A stretch of 64,000 nucleotides of DNA from Halorubrum californiense DSM 19288 (lineage in GTDB: Archaea; Halobacteriota; Halobacteria; Halobacteriales; Haloferacaceae), in the NCBI RefSeq assembly GCF_000336875.1, contig NZ_AOJK01000021.1, forward strand, positions 9,433 through 73,432. The letters run 5' to 3'. This document shows, one piece after another, positions 1 through 9,769 of this stretch. The position numbers and the translations under genes are program-made. The notes under the pieces are model-generated. The model did no database searches, had not been told where the DNA came from, and saw nothing but the letters and a program-made list of their open reading frames with translations. Numbering within the stretch: the stretch's first letter is position 1; each line of letters opens with the position of its first letter.

Positions 1-46
1 CCTTCGTCGAGCAGCAAAAAGTCAGCGAGAGCGGGGACATGACCCG

Positions 47-274
47 ATGTCATCCGTGAACCGCGAGGAGGCTGAGAGCGCACTCCACCACCCCGACGTG
101 GACCGCACGACCATCTACGACGACATGCGCCGTGCGGCCCGCCTGGTCGGTAATGAGGACGTGCTCAAGTACAGCAGTTCGTCCGGGGGTGGTAGCCAGT
201 TGAAGCTCAACCTCGAAGACGGTAATCTCCCGAGCGAGGTTGTCGGTCAACAAACTTCCCACGGAGGTCGGTGA
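47..274 (+). CDS. Hypothetical protein, possibly the end of a longer upstream gene
   Basis: This is a 75-residue reading frame with haloarchaeal-like acidic composition and no recognised domain. The frame stays open leftwards to the window edge, so the ATG at 47 may be internal and the gene may begin outside the window. A second frame ends in a stop at 57-59 and could be the tail of an overlapping upstream gene. Residues around TTIYDDMRRAARL could form a helix, but no function can be assigned. It lies about 200 bases before the MCM gene on the same strand, so it may belong to the same mobile replicon. Confidence 0.35.
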   Translation: MSSVNREEAESALHHPDVDRTTIYDDMRRAARLVGNEDVLKYSSSSGGGSQLKLNLEDGNLPSEVVGQQTSHGGR

Positions 275-468
275 ACTGTGGAGCGTCCACAACACTTGTT
301 GAGAGTGAAGCCCCCTCCGAGAGGTCGGTGAAAACACGAAACCCTCTGTATCCCTAGAAATTGTAGGATAAAGAGGTTGTAAATGAAGTATCGATTAGCT
401 GTAAGTACGCCTCAAATCCGCTCGCTCCGCTCGCTCCGTTCCGGGGATCACACCCGGAAGGAAGTGTT

Positions 469-2532
469 GTGGAGCCCCCACAAATCACGATGTCAGCCAC
501 AAAGCAACAACTTGTCGACCGAATAATGGATTTCCTCCGGACCTATTACCGGGAGGAAGTCGGAAAGCTCGCCCAACATTACCCCCGCGAACAGAAGTCG
601 CTGTACGTAGACTACCGCGACGTGTATCAGTTTGACCGAGACCTCGCAGATGACTTTCGGAAGAAGCCGGACGTCATGTTCAGCCATTTCGAGAATGCTC
701 TCCGGCTGTACGACCTCCCCGTAGATGTCACCCTAGACGAGGCCTCCGTCCGGATCTATAATCTCCCCGACGACATCGTGATGGATGTTCCCGAGGTATC
801 CCGTCACGAAAACATCGGCAGCCTTCTGGCGATACGCGGTCAGGTTCAGAAGGTCAGCCAAGTGAAGCCTCGGATCGTCGACGCGACGTTTGAGTGTCAG
901 CGCTGTGGAACGCCGACGTCGGTCTCACAGTTCGGCGAGAAGCTACAGAAACCTCACGAGTGCCAAGGGTGCGAGCGGCAGGGCCCCTTCAGCCTTGACT
1001 CGTCCGCGAGCACGTGGACCGACCACCAGTCTGCACGGGTTCAGCAGCCACCAGAACGGACTCAGGGAGGAGAGGGAGAAACGATAGATGTCCATTTGAA
1101 GGACGACCTGATTAAGCAGTTCGACGCCGGCGACCGCGTCACCCTCACCGGCATATTGGACATTGAGGAAGCCGGAAAAGACCATAAACGAGACTTCGAC
1201 ACGAGCATGGACACGCGCGCGGTCGTCCGCGAGGAGAGCGACTACGAAGACATCGACGTCGACCAACACATGGACCGGATTGAGGCAATCGCCGGCGGCG
1301 AGGAAGGCGATCCGTACGAGCTTATCATCAACTCGATCAATCCGGAACACTTCGGGGACGACGACGTGAAGCTCGCTATCGCGTTACAGATGTTCGGTGG
1401 ATGGTCCCGCGATGGGAAGAAACGAGGCGACTCACACATCCTCCTGATGGGGGATCCCGGTTGTGGGAAATCTACGTTTCTTCAGGCAGTAAACGACCTC
1501 GCACCACGTTCAACGTACGCGAGCGGGAAGGGGGCGACGGCAGCGGGGTTAACCGCAGCGGCGGTGTCCGACGACTTCGGTGATACAGAGTGGGGCCTTG
1601 AAGCCGGCGCGATGGTACTCGCCGACCACGGAGTTGCATGTATAGACGAGATTGACAAGGTGAACGGGAACGCGGTGTCCTCGCTTCACGACGCGCTCGA
1701 ATCGCAGAAGGTCCGAGTGAACAAGGCAGGGATCAACGCCACGCTGAACTCTCGAACGGCGCTACTGGCGGCAGGAAACCCGAAAGAGGGACGGTTTGAC
1801 CCCTACCAGACACGCGCTCAACAGATCGACCTCAGTCCGACGCTGATGAGCCGCTTTGACCTCATGTTCATGGTGTCTGACTCGCCGGATCCCGACCTCG
1901 ATCGAGAGGTTATCGATCATATGATGAAGTCGCGGCGAGCGGCCGCGAAGAAGGCGCTCGGCCTCGACCTCTCCGAGGAGGAGCGCCAAAGCATCGAGCC
2001 GGAGATCCCAGAGGAAGTCCTCCGTGCGTACATTGCCTACGCGAAGGAGGAGGTAACACCGTTCATTGACGAAGACGATAACTCCACACAAGAGTACCTC
2101 CGTGAAGAGTTCATGAAGCTGCGGCTCGCTAACGGTGACGACGAGGACAACCCTGTTCCGGTGACATACCGGCAGGAGGAGGCTATCGAGCGTCTCGCGG
2201 AGGCGGCCGCGCGGATTCGGCTCTCGGATACAGTGACTAAGGACGACGTGGACCGCGCGCTGAGTCTGGTGAAGAAGTCGATGCACCAAGTCGGGATTGA
2301 CCCTGATACTGGCCAGTTTGACGCCGACGTAGTCGAAACGGGCCAATCCAAGAGTCAACGCGACCGACGGAAGCAGGTTCTTGAGATCATCGATGACCAC
2401 GATAAGGTCGGGGTCGAAAAAGTAGCGGACATCATGGAGACGGACGTCGACAAAGTGAAGAATGACCTTCAGCAGCTGAAGAATCGCGGTAAGGTGTACG
2501 AGATCAACGATGGCGAGCTTAGAAAGACATGA
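469..2532 (+). CDS. mcm: MCM replicative DNA helicase, probably element-encoded
   Basis: This protein of about 687 residues is a minichromosome maintenance AAA+ helicase, which unwinds DNA ahead of the archaeal replication fork. An N-terminal region precedes a zinc-binding C-x2-C pair (C143, C146) with a partner CxxC about 25 residues later. The Walker A motif GDPGCGKS is at 328-335, with Cys where Thr is usual. Walker B ACIDEIDK is at 390-397, the arginine finger is in LMSRFD, and the C-terminus is a winged-helix-like tail. A GTG start at 469 follows a GGAAGG-type ribosome site by a few bases; ATG 490 is the alternative. Haloarchaea have a chromosomal MCM, so this copy in a hypothetical-rich island is probably a virus- or plasmid-type gene. 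That origin is inference. Confidence 0.93.
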   Translation: MEPPQITMSATKQQLVDRIMDFLRTYYREEVGKLAQHYPREQKSLYVDYRDVYQFDRDLADDFRKKPDVMFSHFENALRLYDLPVDVTLDEASVRIYNLPDDIVMDVPEVSRHENIGSLLAIRGQVQKVSQVKPRIVDATFECQRCGTPTSVSQFGEKLQKPHECQGCERQGPFSLDSSASTWTDHQSARVQQPPERTQGGEGETIDVHLKDDLIKQFDAGDRVTLTGILDIEEAGKDHKRDFDTSMDTRAVVREESDYEDIDVDQHMDRIEAIAGGEEGDPYELIINSINPEHFGDDDVKLAIALQMFGGWSRDGKKRGDSHILLMGDPGCGKSTFLQAVNDLAPRSTYASGKGATAAGLTAAAVSDDFGDTEWGLEAGAMVLADHGVACIDEIDKVNGNAVSSLHDALESQKVRVNKAGINATLNSRTALLAAGNPKEGRFDPYQTRAQQIDLSPTLMSRFDLMFMVSDSPDPDLDREVIDHMMKSRRAAAKKALGLDLSEEERQSIEPEIPEEVLRAYIAYAKEEVTPFIDEDDNSTQEYLREEFMKLRLANGDDEDNPVPVTYRQEEAIERLAEAAARIRLSDTVTKDDVDRALSLVKKSMHQVGIDPDTGQFDADVVETGQSKSQRDRRKQVLEIIDDHDKVGVEKVADIMETDVDKVKNDLQQLKNRGKVYEINDGELRKT

Positions 2533-2619
2533 TTGCCGTGCCTTCCCCAAGTTTGTCCCGGTAATAATTGGTTCTATCTGAGCTATGGGGATTCTTTTGA
2601 GTACTTTGCCACAGTTTTG

Positions 2620-3780
2620 TTACTCACCACCACAGCTACCACACTGAATGCCATTCGTGATAGACCAGAGTGGGTTTTCTCCCGAAAGTGATTGATTACA
2701 AGTGTCGCAATCAATCTCTTCCGTCACACCGACTCCACTTCCGTATCCGACCGTCAACGATACCGTCGAATCGCGGTCAGTTAATTTGAACTCGACATCA
2801 CCGCGCTCGTATTCAACCTCAGTGATAGTGACAGGAGTAACGACTACTTCTAATCCATGTCGCTCACGAATCTTGTGCTGTTGATCCGGATATCCATGCT
2901 CACGTCGACGACGTAGTGCCTTGAGCTCGGTCTCAACCTCTTCGAGCTTTGATTTACATTCTCGACGCTCTTTCAGCGCCTCAACTCGTTCCGTCTGGTT
3001 CTTATTCTCGATCGACTCGTTGAGCTCCCCAATCTTGGACCGAAGACGGGTGATCTTTGTCTCGAATTCTTCCTCCCGTTGTCGTTGTAACTGACGGTAC
3101 TCTTCGAGTTCTGCGTCAGCGGCCCGGGATGCCTCCTGATGAATCTCATCGATCTGTGGCTGTATGTCTGAGAGGAGAGGTTCACGAGACACGTCTACTA
3201 GCCGCTCCGCCTGCTTCGGTTCCATGGTAAACTCTCCCGACGTGACAGTAGCAGCCTCCGACTGCGTCAAGGTCAGAAATGTCTCGTCGAGATTGGGGAG
3301 AATCTCATTAGAACGGGTATCGATACCAATGCTGCGGAGGAACTCTTGTTGATACTCGCTCACGGTCTCGACAGACACCTGAAAGAGAATGACCAGTGCG
3401 CTCCGGTCATAGTAGGGTGTGAAGTCGATGTCCGAGACTGAGACCGAACTCTCCTTTAGCCAGTCCGGCACAAGGATGTCTGTGTCGGTTGTGTCGACCT
3501 TGATGCTCCCGAGAGGTACACGGCCGCTCGCATCGTCAAGGATCGATTGGAAGAACGAGCTTTCGGGATTGAGGAGGTCGCGTTCCCCATCTGGGTCTCT
3601 GACGGTGTCACAGAGAAGATCGTGTGTGCCTTTCGTCAGACTGGTCTCTACATCCTCCGGAATTGTTACCTGCCACTCGTTGTCCCGTATATCGATCTGA
3701 CAGCCGATAGATTGGAGATACCGCGCTGTGAAACTCTCAACTGTGGACTGAGTCACCGGTACGGCGGCGTCAGTCATCAT
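2620..3780 (-). CDS. Coiled-coil protein with C-terminal zinc ribbon, helicase partner
   Basis: This protein of about 386 residues has no recognised catalytic motif. Residues from about 200 to 290 are rich in E, K, R and L and predict a long coiled coil. The C-terminus carries two CxxC pairs (CDTC and CGSC) that look like a zinc ribbon. Its start, ATGATG at 3780/3777, overlaps the stop of the SNF2 helicase gene, so the two are almost certainly translated together and may form a complex. The position next to a helicase, a DUF499-type ATPase and a DUF1156 methylase suggests an accessory subunit of a DNA-targeting defence system. That role is inferred only from context. Confidence 0.8.
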   Translation of the reverse strand: MMTDAAVPVTQSTVESFTARYLQSIGCQIDIRDNEWQVTIPEDVETSLTKGTHDLLCDTVRDPDGERDLLNPESSFFQSILDDASGRVPLGSIKVDTTDTDILVPDWLKESSVSVSDIDFTPYYDRSALVILFQVSVETVSEYQQEFLRSIGIDTRSNEILPNLDETFLTLTQSEAATVTSGEFTMEPKQAERLVDVSREPLLSDIQPQIDEIHQEASRAADAELEEYRQLQRQREEEFETKITRLRSKIGELNESIENKNQTERVEALKERRECKSKLEEVETELKALRRRREHGYPDQQHKIRERHGLEVVVTPVTITEVEYERGDVEFKLTDRDSTVSLTVGYGSGVGVTEEIDCDTCNQSLSGENPLWSITNGIQCGSCGGE

Positions 3781-5521
3781 CGGCCCCCAAGTCAAATCCT
3801 TCGAAGACACCGCTATTGAACTCCTCTAATTTCTCAGCGAGGTCACGTTGCTCTTGTAGATCAACGGCCATCGCGTCGAAGTCGTTCTCCAAATCGACCT
3901 CGGAATTGGCGCTGACCAGCCGTTCGAAGATCTCATCTTCGAAGCTTTTCCCAGATTCTTCCAATCTCGTGAGAATCTCGCTTAGCTCGCCGACGCTCTG
4001 TTGGAAGAGGTCTATCTTGTGATACAGCCGTTCAAGAACATATTCCTCAACGGTATCTTTCAGAGCCATATTGAACACGTAGACCTGCCGCTTCTGACCG
4101 ATCCGATGGATTCGACCGATACGCTGTTCAACGCGCATTGGATTCCAAGGAAGGTCCCAATTCACCAGAATATTGCAGAACTGAGCATTACGTCCCTCGG
4201 ACATCGCGTCTGTCGAAACGAGAATGCCTCCCTGCTCTTCGAAGCTCTCGATTATCTCCTCTTTCTCCTGACTAGAGTGACCACCATGGAACGAGTGGAC
4301 CGTGTAGCCCTCTGACGCCAGTCTTTCAGCTCCCCGCCGTTGGGTGGCACGGAACTGTGTGAAGACGATCACACGTCCTTTCTCGACGTTCTCACGAGCT
4401 TCTTCAACGATGTCGAGCAGTCGCTCTTGTTTGGTGACCATATCAATGTTATCGATAAGGTCTAGAATCGACTCTAACTCTTCCGTCTCCGTGAGTTCGG
4501 ACTGGTCGTCGAGTCTCTTCCGGATTGTCGTCTCAAGCGCTTCAGGACTACTGACGACTTCTTTTTGGAGGAGCATCAACACCAGTTTCTGTCCTTGGTC
4601 CTGGCTGTAGGCTCCCTTGACGTAGTCGGATACGGCTTGGTAGAGCTCGCGCTCCGCCGGTGAAGGATCGAATTTCCGCGTATCGACCCGTCGTTCGGTG
4701 AAGTCTACATCTGTATCCTCACGGCGATTCCGGATCATCACCTTGTTTAGCCGGTCCTGAAGCTCGTTACGGTTAACGAGGGTTTCTTGGTCGCTATTGA
4801 TGAAATACTGGTGAAACACGTCACGTGTTCCGAACAGGCCCGGACGGAGTAGTGAGACGACGTTGTACAGGTCTGTGAGTTCGTTCTGAATTGGCGTCGC
4901 CGTGAGGAAGAACGCGTAGTTGTACGTGAGTTGGTCGATCAGCTCGTACCGATCCGTCTCCTCGTTCTTCACGTAGTGTGCTTCATCGAGAACGAGAACG
5001 TCCCAGTGGCGTTTGAGCACCGCCTGTCGATATCTGTCGCTTTTGGCCGTGTCGATGCTGGCGATGATGTAGTCGTGGCTGTCGAATCCGTTGAAGTCGT
5101 CATCGTAGTTGCAGACGAACTCTAACCCGAATTTCTCCCGGAGTTCCGCTTGCCACTGTTTGGCCAGTTGGGCGGGTGTCAAGATGAGGACGGAATCGTT
5201 AGTCTCGCGGAAGTGCATCTCCTTGAGTATCATTCCGACCTCGATGGTTTTCCCAAGACCAACCTCGTCGGCGAGTAGCGCCTTCCCGTCCATCTCGAAC
5301 AGAGCGCGATATGCCGCATCGACCTGATGTTCGAGCATCTTGACCGAATTCTCATCAAGCTGCTTCAGCGAACGAAGTTCAGAGTCGGGCTGACCAGCTT
5401 GTAGACGAACTGCTTGAACAGTATGAAGATGAGCTTCACTTGTCTCACTAAGGTCTGCGTGTAGAACATCGTCCGCTGGCTCATGGGTGACCTCGATATC
5501 CACGAGGTCAAAATCGCTCAT
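3770..5521 (-). CDS. SNF2/Rad54-type DNA helicase or translocase
   Basis: This 583-residue superfamily 2 protein has the two RecA-like lobes of the SNF2 family, whose members translocate on double-stranded DNA using ATP. Visible motifs are DEVGLGKT (85-92, Walker A), LDEAH (178-182, Walker B), TATPIQN (motif III), TDAMSEG (motif V region) and QRIGRIHRIGQ (motif VI). A short, Glu-rich C-terminal tail follows. There is no nuclease domain in the protein. It is followed, with an overlapping start, by the coiled-coil/zinc protein and lies divergent to the DUF499/DUF1156 operon. SNF2-type helicases are common parts of predicted restriction-like systems, which supports a defence role here. Confidence 0.93.
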   Translation of the reverse strand: MSDFDLVDIEVTHEPADDVLHADLSETSEAHLHTVQAVRLQAGQPDSELRSLKQLDENSVKMLEHQVDAAYRALFEMDGKALLADEVGLGKTIEVGMILKEMHFRETNDSVLILTPAQLAKQWQAELREKFGLEFVCNYDDDFNGFDSHDYIIASIDTAKSDRYRQAVLKRHWDVLVLDEAHYVKNEETDRYELIDQLTYNYAFFLTATPIQNELTDLYNVVSLLRPGLFGTRDVFHQYFINSDQETLVNRNELQDRLNKVMIRNRREDTDVDFTERRVDTRKFDPSPAERELYQAVSDYVKGAYSQDQGQKLVLMLLQKEVVSSPEALETTIRKRLDDQSELTETEELESILDLIDNIDMVTKQERLLDIVEEARENVEKGRVIVFTQFRATQRRGAERLASEGYTVHSFHGGHSSQEKEEIIESFEEQGGILVSTDAMSEGRNAQFCNILVNWDLPWNPMRVEQRIGRIHRIGQKRQVYVFNMALKDTVEEYVLERLYHKIDLFQQSVGELSEILTRLEESGKSFEDEIFERLVSANSEVDLENDFDAMAVDLQEQRDLAEKLEEFNSGVFEGFDLGADDD

Positions 5522-5578
5522 GTAGTTGGAGAGTTAGTTGACCGTCAAATATGTTGTGTAGGTCTGTTGGAATCCACA

Positions 5579-6418
5579 CTATCCCTTAGAAAACGGATGA
5601 TGAGTGCCGTGACACTTCACACAGAGTGTTTCCAAATTCTCCATTGAATCGGCTTCCTCAGGAGTGTCAAACTCAGCAATATCGGTTAGGTGATGAACAT
5701 TCAGACCAACTCCAAACTGTTCCTTATGTTTCTCCTCTGTGATTCCACAGGATTGGCATTCATAATTGTCACGTTCAAGCGCTCGTTCTCGAAGATCGTT
5801 CCACTCCTTACTTCCATAGTGTTTCTGTCGAGAGTCTCGCTTTGATGCAACAGATGGCTCAGGACCTTTGATATTTGCTTTGTTTAATGCCTCAGACCAA
5901 CTCCCGAAACGATATTGGTATGTTTGACTACTATATTTTCCACCGTTGTCCATCATTCGAACGGATACTTTCCCAGTCAGTTCATAGAGTCTCCATATCT
6001 CAGTAACGAGATCCCATTCACTGTACTTTTTTGAGCCATCTGTGTCATGACTGTATTTCTCAGGACTAGTCTCGACTACGTCAGCAAAAACCGCAGTACC
6101 AAAAACCGATCCGAATTCATCAATATAATCTTGCTGGGTATAGCCATCAATATTATTCAATTCAGGCGGTGTCGGCATTCCTCCGAGCTCATAATATTGC
6201 TGCCGAAACTGACTAATCATTTCTTCACGATCTAATTCTGATAATGAATCTACGTCATCAGGATTCGATGAAATTTGTTTTTGATCTGAGGCAGTCGACC
6301 GTTGCTTTTCAATAACCTGCTTTCTGGCATCTATTCTTGATGCGCCATGAGCATTCGATAAGTGTGCGACCAGCCTGTCTGAATTTTCAAACGACTTCGA
6401 GCAGTCAAAGCATTTCAT
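5579..6418 (-). CDS. C2H2 zinc finger, homing-type repeats and HNH endonuclease
   Basis: This nuclease has about 279 residues when started at ATG 6418; a TTG at 6496 is possible but would add an unlikely N-terminus. A C2H2 finger begins at the first residues (CFDCSKSF...HLSNAH). Two repeats of the homing-endonuclease-associated HNH_repeat type follow in the middle. The C-terminus has a complete HNH-like site: CQSCG, VHHL and CVKCHGTHHP. The gene is clearly AT-richer than its neighbours (27 of 60 bases are G or C at 5941-6000), which suggests later acquisition. It sits upstream of the SNF2 gene on the same strand and divergent to the DUF499 gene. It may be a subunit of that system or an independent selfish nuclease. 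Confidence 0.85.
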   Translation of the reverse strand: MKCFDCSKSFENSDRLVAHLSNAHGASRIDARKQVIEKQRSTASDQKQISSNPDDVDSLSELDREEMISQFRQQYYELGGMPTPPELNNIDGYTQQDYIDEFGSVFGTAVFADVVETSPEKYSHDTDGSKKYSEWDLVTEIWRLYELTGKVSVRMMDNGGKYSSQTYQYRFGSWSEALNKANIKGPEPSVASKRDSRQKHYGSKEWNDLRERALERDNYECQSCGITEEKHKEQFGVGLNVHHLTDIAEFDTPEEADSMENLETLCVKCHGTHHPFSKG

Positions 6419-6562
6419 TTGTCTTATTTTAGAGGAATACGGGATACCGCATATTGGTTGTCCATCGCTCGGCTCCGGAGTAGTATCGCGCCTCAATCAA
6501 TTGAGCCACCCGATCACCATAGTGTTTATTTGCTCAGTGGCAGCGTGTATAAGTAACAACAG

Positions 6563-9500
6563 ATGTCGGAAGTAGACTCCTTGTCCAAGACTCTCGAAGA
6601 CACGGTTACCCTCAGCCGTGAGCTTCGGGAAGATGGACAGATAGACGGGCAGGTAAAACTCTACAACGTGGATGACGAGAACGAATTCGAGTCTAACGCC
6701 GAGCTCTTCTTTGATCGCACGTTGATGACGCAGGGGCTTCGAGAGGCCCTGTCCATTCTTCGGGATTCTCTGACGGGCGATGACCCTCGTGGCACGCACA
6801 TTCTCTATGGGCCCTACGGCAGTGGGAAGTCCCACCAGATGGTGGCACTGTATCATTGCTTCGACGACCCTGCTGCCGCAGGTGGGTGGGCCAGCGACGA
6901 CATTGAGGGATTCGAATCGGCACTTCCCGAGTCAGCAACCCCGATCACGGTCGCCATGCAGAACGAGCAGTACGAGTATCTCTGGGAGCCGTTTTTCGAG
7001 GCACTCGACTACGACCCTGGGACGTACGAGTCCGGCGGCTACCCAGACATGCAGACGATTCAGGACGCTGTCGCCGATGACACTGTCGCGTTCTTCGTCG
7101 ACGAGCTTGAGGACTGGTTCGACACACTCCAAGGAGACCGCAAAAGCGCGAACAAGGCCTTCCTCCAATCGCTGCTTGAATCGACGGCGCTGTCGGATTT
7201 GGAACTCTACACGATCGTGTCTGTCCTCCGTGAAGGGTCCGAAGTCCACGATATTTTGAACCGAGAGCAGGCGGTCGAGGTCAACATGAACAATCAGGTG
7301 GACAAGCGCGAAGTCCTTCACCACCGCCTGGTCGACGACACCGACGAGTCCGCAGCCCGTGACATCGTCAACGGCTACTTCGACGCCTACGACCAGTCGG
7401 ACCACGTTACCGTCCCCGATGATCTCCTGTCGGAGATGCACGATCTCTATCCGTTCCATCCCGTCCTCCTCGATGCGCTTGAGACTCGGTACTACGCCGA
7501 CGAGGGGAATCAGAACACACGTGGGATGATCTACCTCTTCTCGAAGGTCCTCCTCGAAATGAAAGACCAGACGGACCTGATCACCCACGGGGACATCGAC
7601 GGAATCGAATTTGAGGACGAACTCGCCAAGATCAACTACGAGCGGCTCAACGCCGCGACCGGCGACATCAAGAGTCGCGTCGATGAGGACGATGTTCCGC
7701 ACGGTCGTCGCATCCTCAACACCATCCTTCTCTACTCGCTGAAGCCGAGTGAAGGAGAGGGCGCTGAGGTCTCGGAGATCGTGATGGGTGCCTACCAGAC
7801 GGGTGATCTCGTCTCCGACGTCGTGCTCAACCTCGAACGTCTCCACGGCGTCGCGTGGCACCTCCACAAGCTGAACGGGAAGTACGCGATCCGCGACCGT
7901 CAGAATCCGAATGCGCTCATCCGGAACGCCGCCGTCGATGTGTCCGAGCGATCGGCGAAAGCCGAGATCGCCGACTTCGTCACCGGTATTTTCGGATCGA
8001 CCGCGTATCCCGTCGGGTTCCGGACCGACGACATCCGTGACGTCCCGGATGATCGTGACATCAAGGTCGCCGTGAAGGACGACCAGTGGACACAGGAAGA
8101 GGTCGAGCGCGTCATCACGAACGACAGTCGCGGACGAGAGTGGCGGAACACGCTCGTGTTCGTACAGCCCTCCGGCGACAAGGCGATCGAATCCGGAACT
8201 CGGTACATCGACAAGGCACGGTACATCGAAGGTGCTCGGCAAGTCCTCGCCGACGAATCCCTCGACGACGAGATTCGTGAGTCTATTCAATCAATGAAGG
8301 ACCAGGAGATTAGCGAGCTCCGTGAAGAGCTACAGTTGCTCTACGGAGAGGTTCTCGACGGCGACAACCTGCTTCAAGAGTTCGACCTCGTGGCACCGAT
8401 GGACCTCGATGTCTACGTGGATGATGGGCCGGAACTCGACGCCTCGAACATTGCGGACTCCGCAGCGGCGGACCCCTTCGACCTGCAGTCGGAGGTATGG
8501 CCCATCGTCTCAGACTTAGTGGAACGTCGAGGCGAGATTTCAGTCGAGGACGTGTACGAGCAGTTCCTCCGCGATCCTGAACTCCCGATCCCAGGCAGCG
8601 CGAACGACGTGTTGAATGCGACGGTGGAAGCCCTCAATGGGAAGCCGGTACTGGCTCGTGACTCCGGTGGGTTCCGTGACGACCTCTCCGGGAGTTCGCT
8701 TGACACCGTCCTAGTCCGGAAGGAGGACGTGGAAGTGTGGGGTGTCGACGACGTCGAACAGGAACTCCGCAAGCGGTTCGGAAGCGGAACGACGGCGCTC
8801 GACATCGGCGACTTCGAGTTGGAACTGGTCGAAGATGGCGAGGTCTGGCTCGACGGCGACAGCCACGATGTGGTGATGCGTGCAATCGGGCGGCTGAACC
8901 GCGAAGATCAGTATGTGGTCGTTCGAGGTAACGAGATTCTCGACAAGCCGCAGTCGGACGCGACGCTTCGAGACGTCGGAAGTGCGACGACCATTGGCGG
9001 TTCGTACCTCGTTGAGCGTATCGAAGAGGCAATTGAGGCCGAGGGATACGCGAACCTCGAAACGATCATCGGAGAAGTTCGCGCGGACGAATCGGTGTTC
9101 CTCCCGCCGAACGAAACTGAGACGGCAGCCCGCGAGGCAGTGAACGAATTCCTCATCGACGGGTACGTGCTCGAAGCAGGCGGACGGTATTTAGACTCTC
9201 TCGGCGACCGGAACCCGATGGCGGTGAAGATCGTTCCGACGGTCTCCGACCGGATTGGCGAACAGATTCTCGACCATCTAGACGACCTTGATACCGGTGA
9301 CCAGTTCTCCGTGAGTAAGGTCGCCGATCGGTTCGATAGCACCGTCACCGAAGACATGGTGCAGACGTTCCTGCTACAGAATCTTGGTCGTGAAGAGGAT
9401 CCGGTGTACGTCGTCGGACCCACGGGCTCCGAGAAAGCGTCCGATTGGGTCCCTGGGTATCCGTTCCGGATTCCCGATGTCGGCTCGGAAACGTGGCGGT

Positions 9501-9769
9501 TCGAGTACAATGGCGACGACGTCGCCGCCATGCGCAAGAAGTGGCGACGGGATCATCAGACTGGGACCGTGGAGTACGGCGACGTCACGTTCATGCTTCC
9601 GGACCGAGAGGGTGTTCCCAGTGCGCTTCAGGGAACGGCCGACATCGAACGGTCGCAAGTGAGCCTGACGTTCCGCTCAGAGCAGGATTACACCAAGGTA
9701 CAGGACTTGTTCGAGCGAATGCCTGATGAAGCGTCGAGTCTGAAAGTCGAGATTAGCTTCCAAAAATGA
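6563..9769 (+). CDS. DUF499-type P-loop ATPase
   Basis: This 1068-residue protein has an N-terminal AAA-like ATPase. Walker A is GPYGSGKS at 83-90 and a Walker B-like segment, FFVDELEDW, lies near residue 178. Long winged-helix-like and unassigned regions follow. Size, motifs and gene partner match DUF499-family ATPases, known from defence loci together with DUF1156 methylases. A TATA-like GTTTATTT lies about 30-40 bases before the ATG in the short intergenic region shared with the HNH gene, so the two transcription units diverge. Its codon usage is haloarchaeal throughout, unlike the gene that follows. The stop overlaps the methylase start (ATGA), implying coupled expression. The biochemical role is unknown; it is a possible DNA-sensing or translocating motor. 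Confidence 0.85.
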   Translation: MSEVDSLSKTLEDTVTLSRELREDGQIDGQVKLYNVDDENEFESNAELFFDRTLMTQGLREALSILRDSLTGDDPRGTHILYGPYGSGKSHQMVALYHCFDDPAAAGGWASDDIEGFESALPESATPITVAMQNEQYEYLWEPFFEALDYDPGTYESGGYPDMQTIQDAVADDTVAFFVDELEDWFDTLQGDRKSANKAFLQSLLESTALSDLELYTIVSVLREGSEVHDILNREQAVEVNMNNQVDKREVLHHRLVDDTDESAARDIVNGYFDAYDQSDHVTVPDDLLSEMHDLYPFHPVLLDALETRYYADEGNQNTRGMIYLFSKVLLEMKDQTDLITHGDIDGIEFEDELAKINYERLNAATGDIKSRVDEDDVPHGRRILNTILLYSLKPSEGEGAEVSEIVMGAYQTGDLVSDVVLNLERLHGVAWHLHKLNGKYAIRDRQNPNALIRNAAVDVSERSAKAEIADFVTGIFGSTAYPVGFRTDDIRDVPDDRDIKVAVKDDQWTQEEVERVITNDSRGREWRNTLVFVQPSGDKAIESGTRYIDKARYIEGARQVLADESLDDEIRESIQSMKDQEISELREELQLLYGEVLDGDNLLQEFDLVAPMDLDVYVDDGPELDASNIADSAAADPFDLQSEVWPIVSDLVERRGEISVEDVYEQFLRDPELPIPGSANDVLNATVEALNGKPVLARDSGGFRDDLSGSSLDTVLVRKEDVEVWGVDDVEQELRKRFGSGTTALDIGDFELELVEDGEVWLDGDSHDVVMRAIGRLNREDQYVVVRGNEILDKPQSDATLRDVGSATTIGGSYLVERIEEAIEAEGYANLETIIGEVRADESVFLPPNETETAAREAVNEFLIDGYVLEAGGRYLDSLGDRNPMAVKIVPTVSDRIGEQILDHLDDLDTGDQFSVSKVADRFDSTVTEDMVQTFLLQNLGREEDPVYVVGPTGSEKASDWVPGYPFRIPDVGSETWRFEYNGDDVAAMRKKWRRDHQTGTVEYGDVTFMLPDREGVPSALQGTADIERSQVSLTFRSEQDYTKVQDLFERMPDEASSLKVEISFQK

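Noticed and set aside
421-438. CTCGCTCCG tandem repeat before the MCM gene
   Set aside because: Only two units; such runs are frequent in GC-rich haloarchaeal intergenic DNA and give no specific function.
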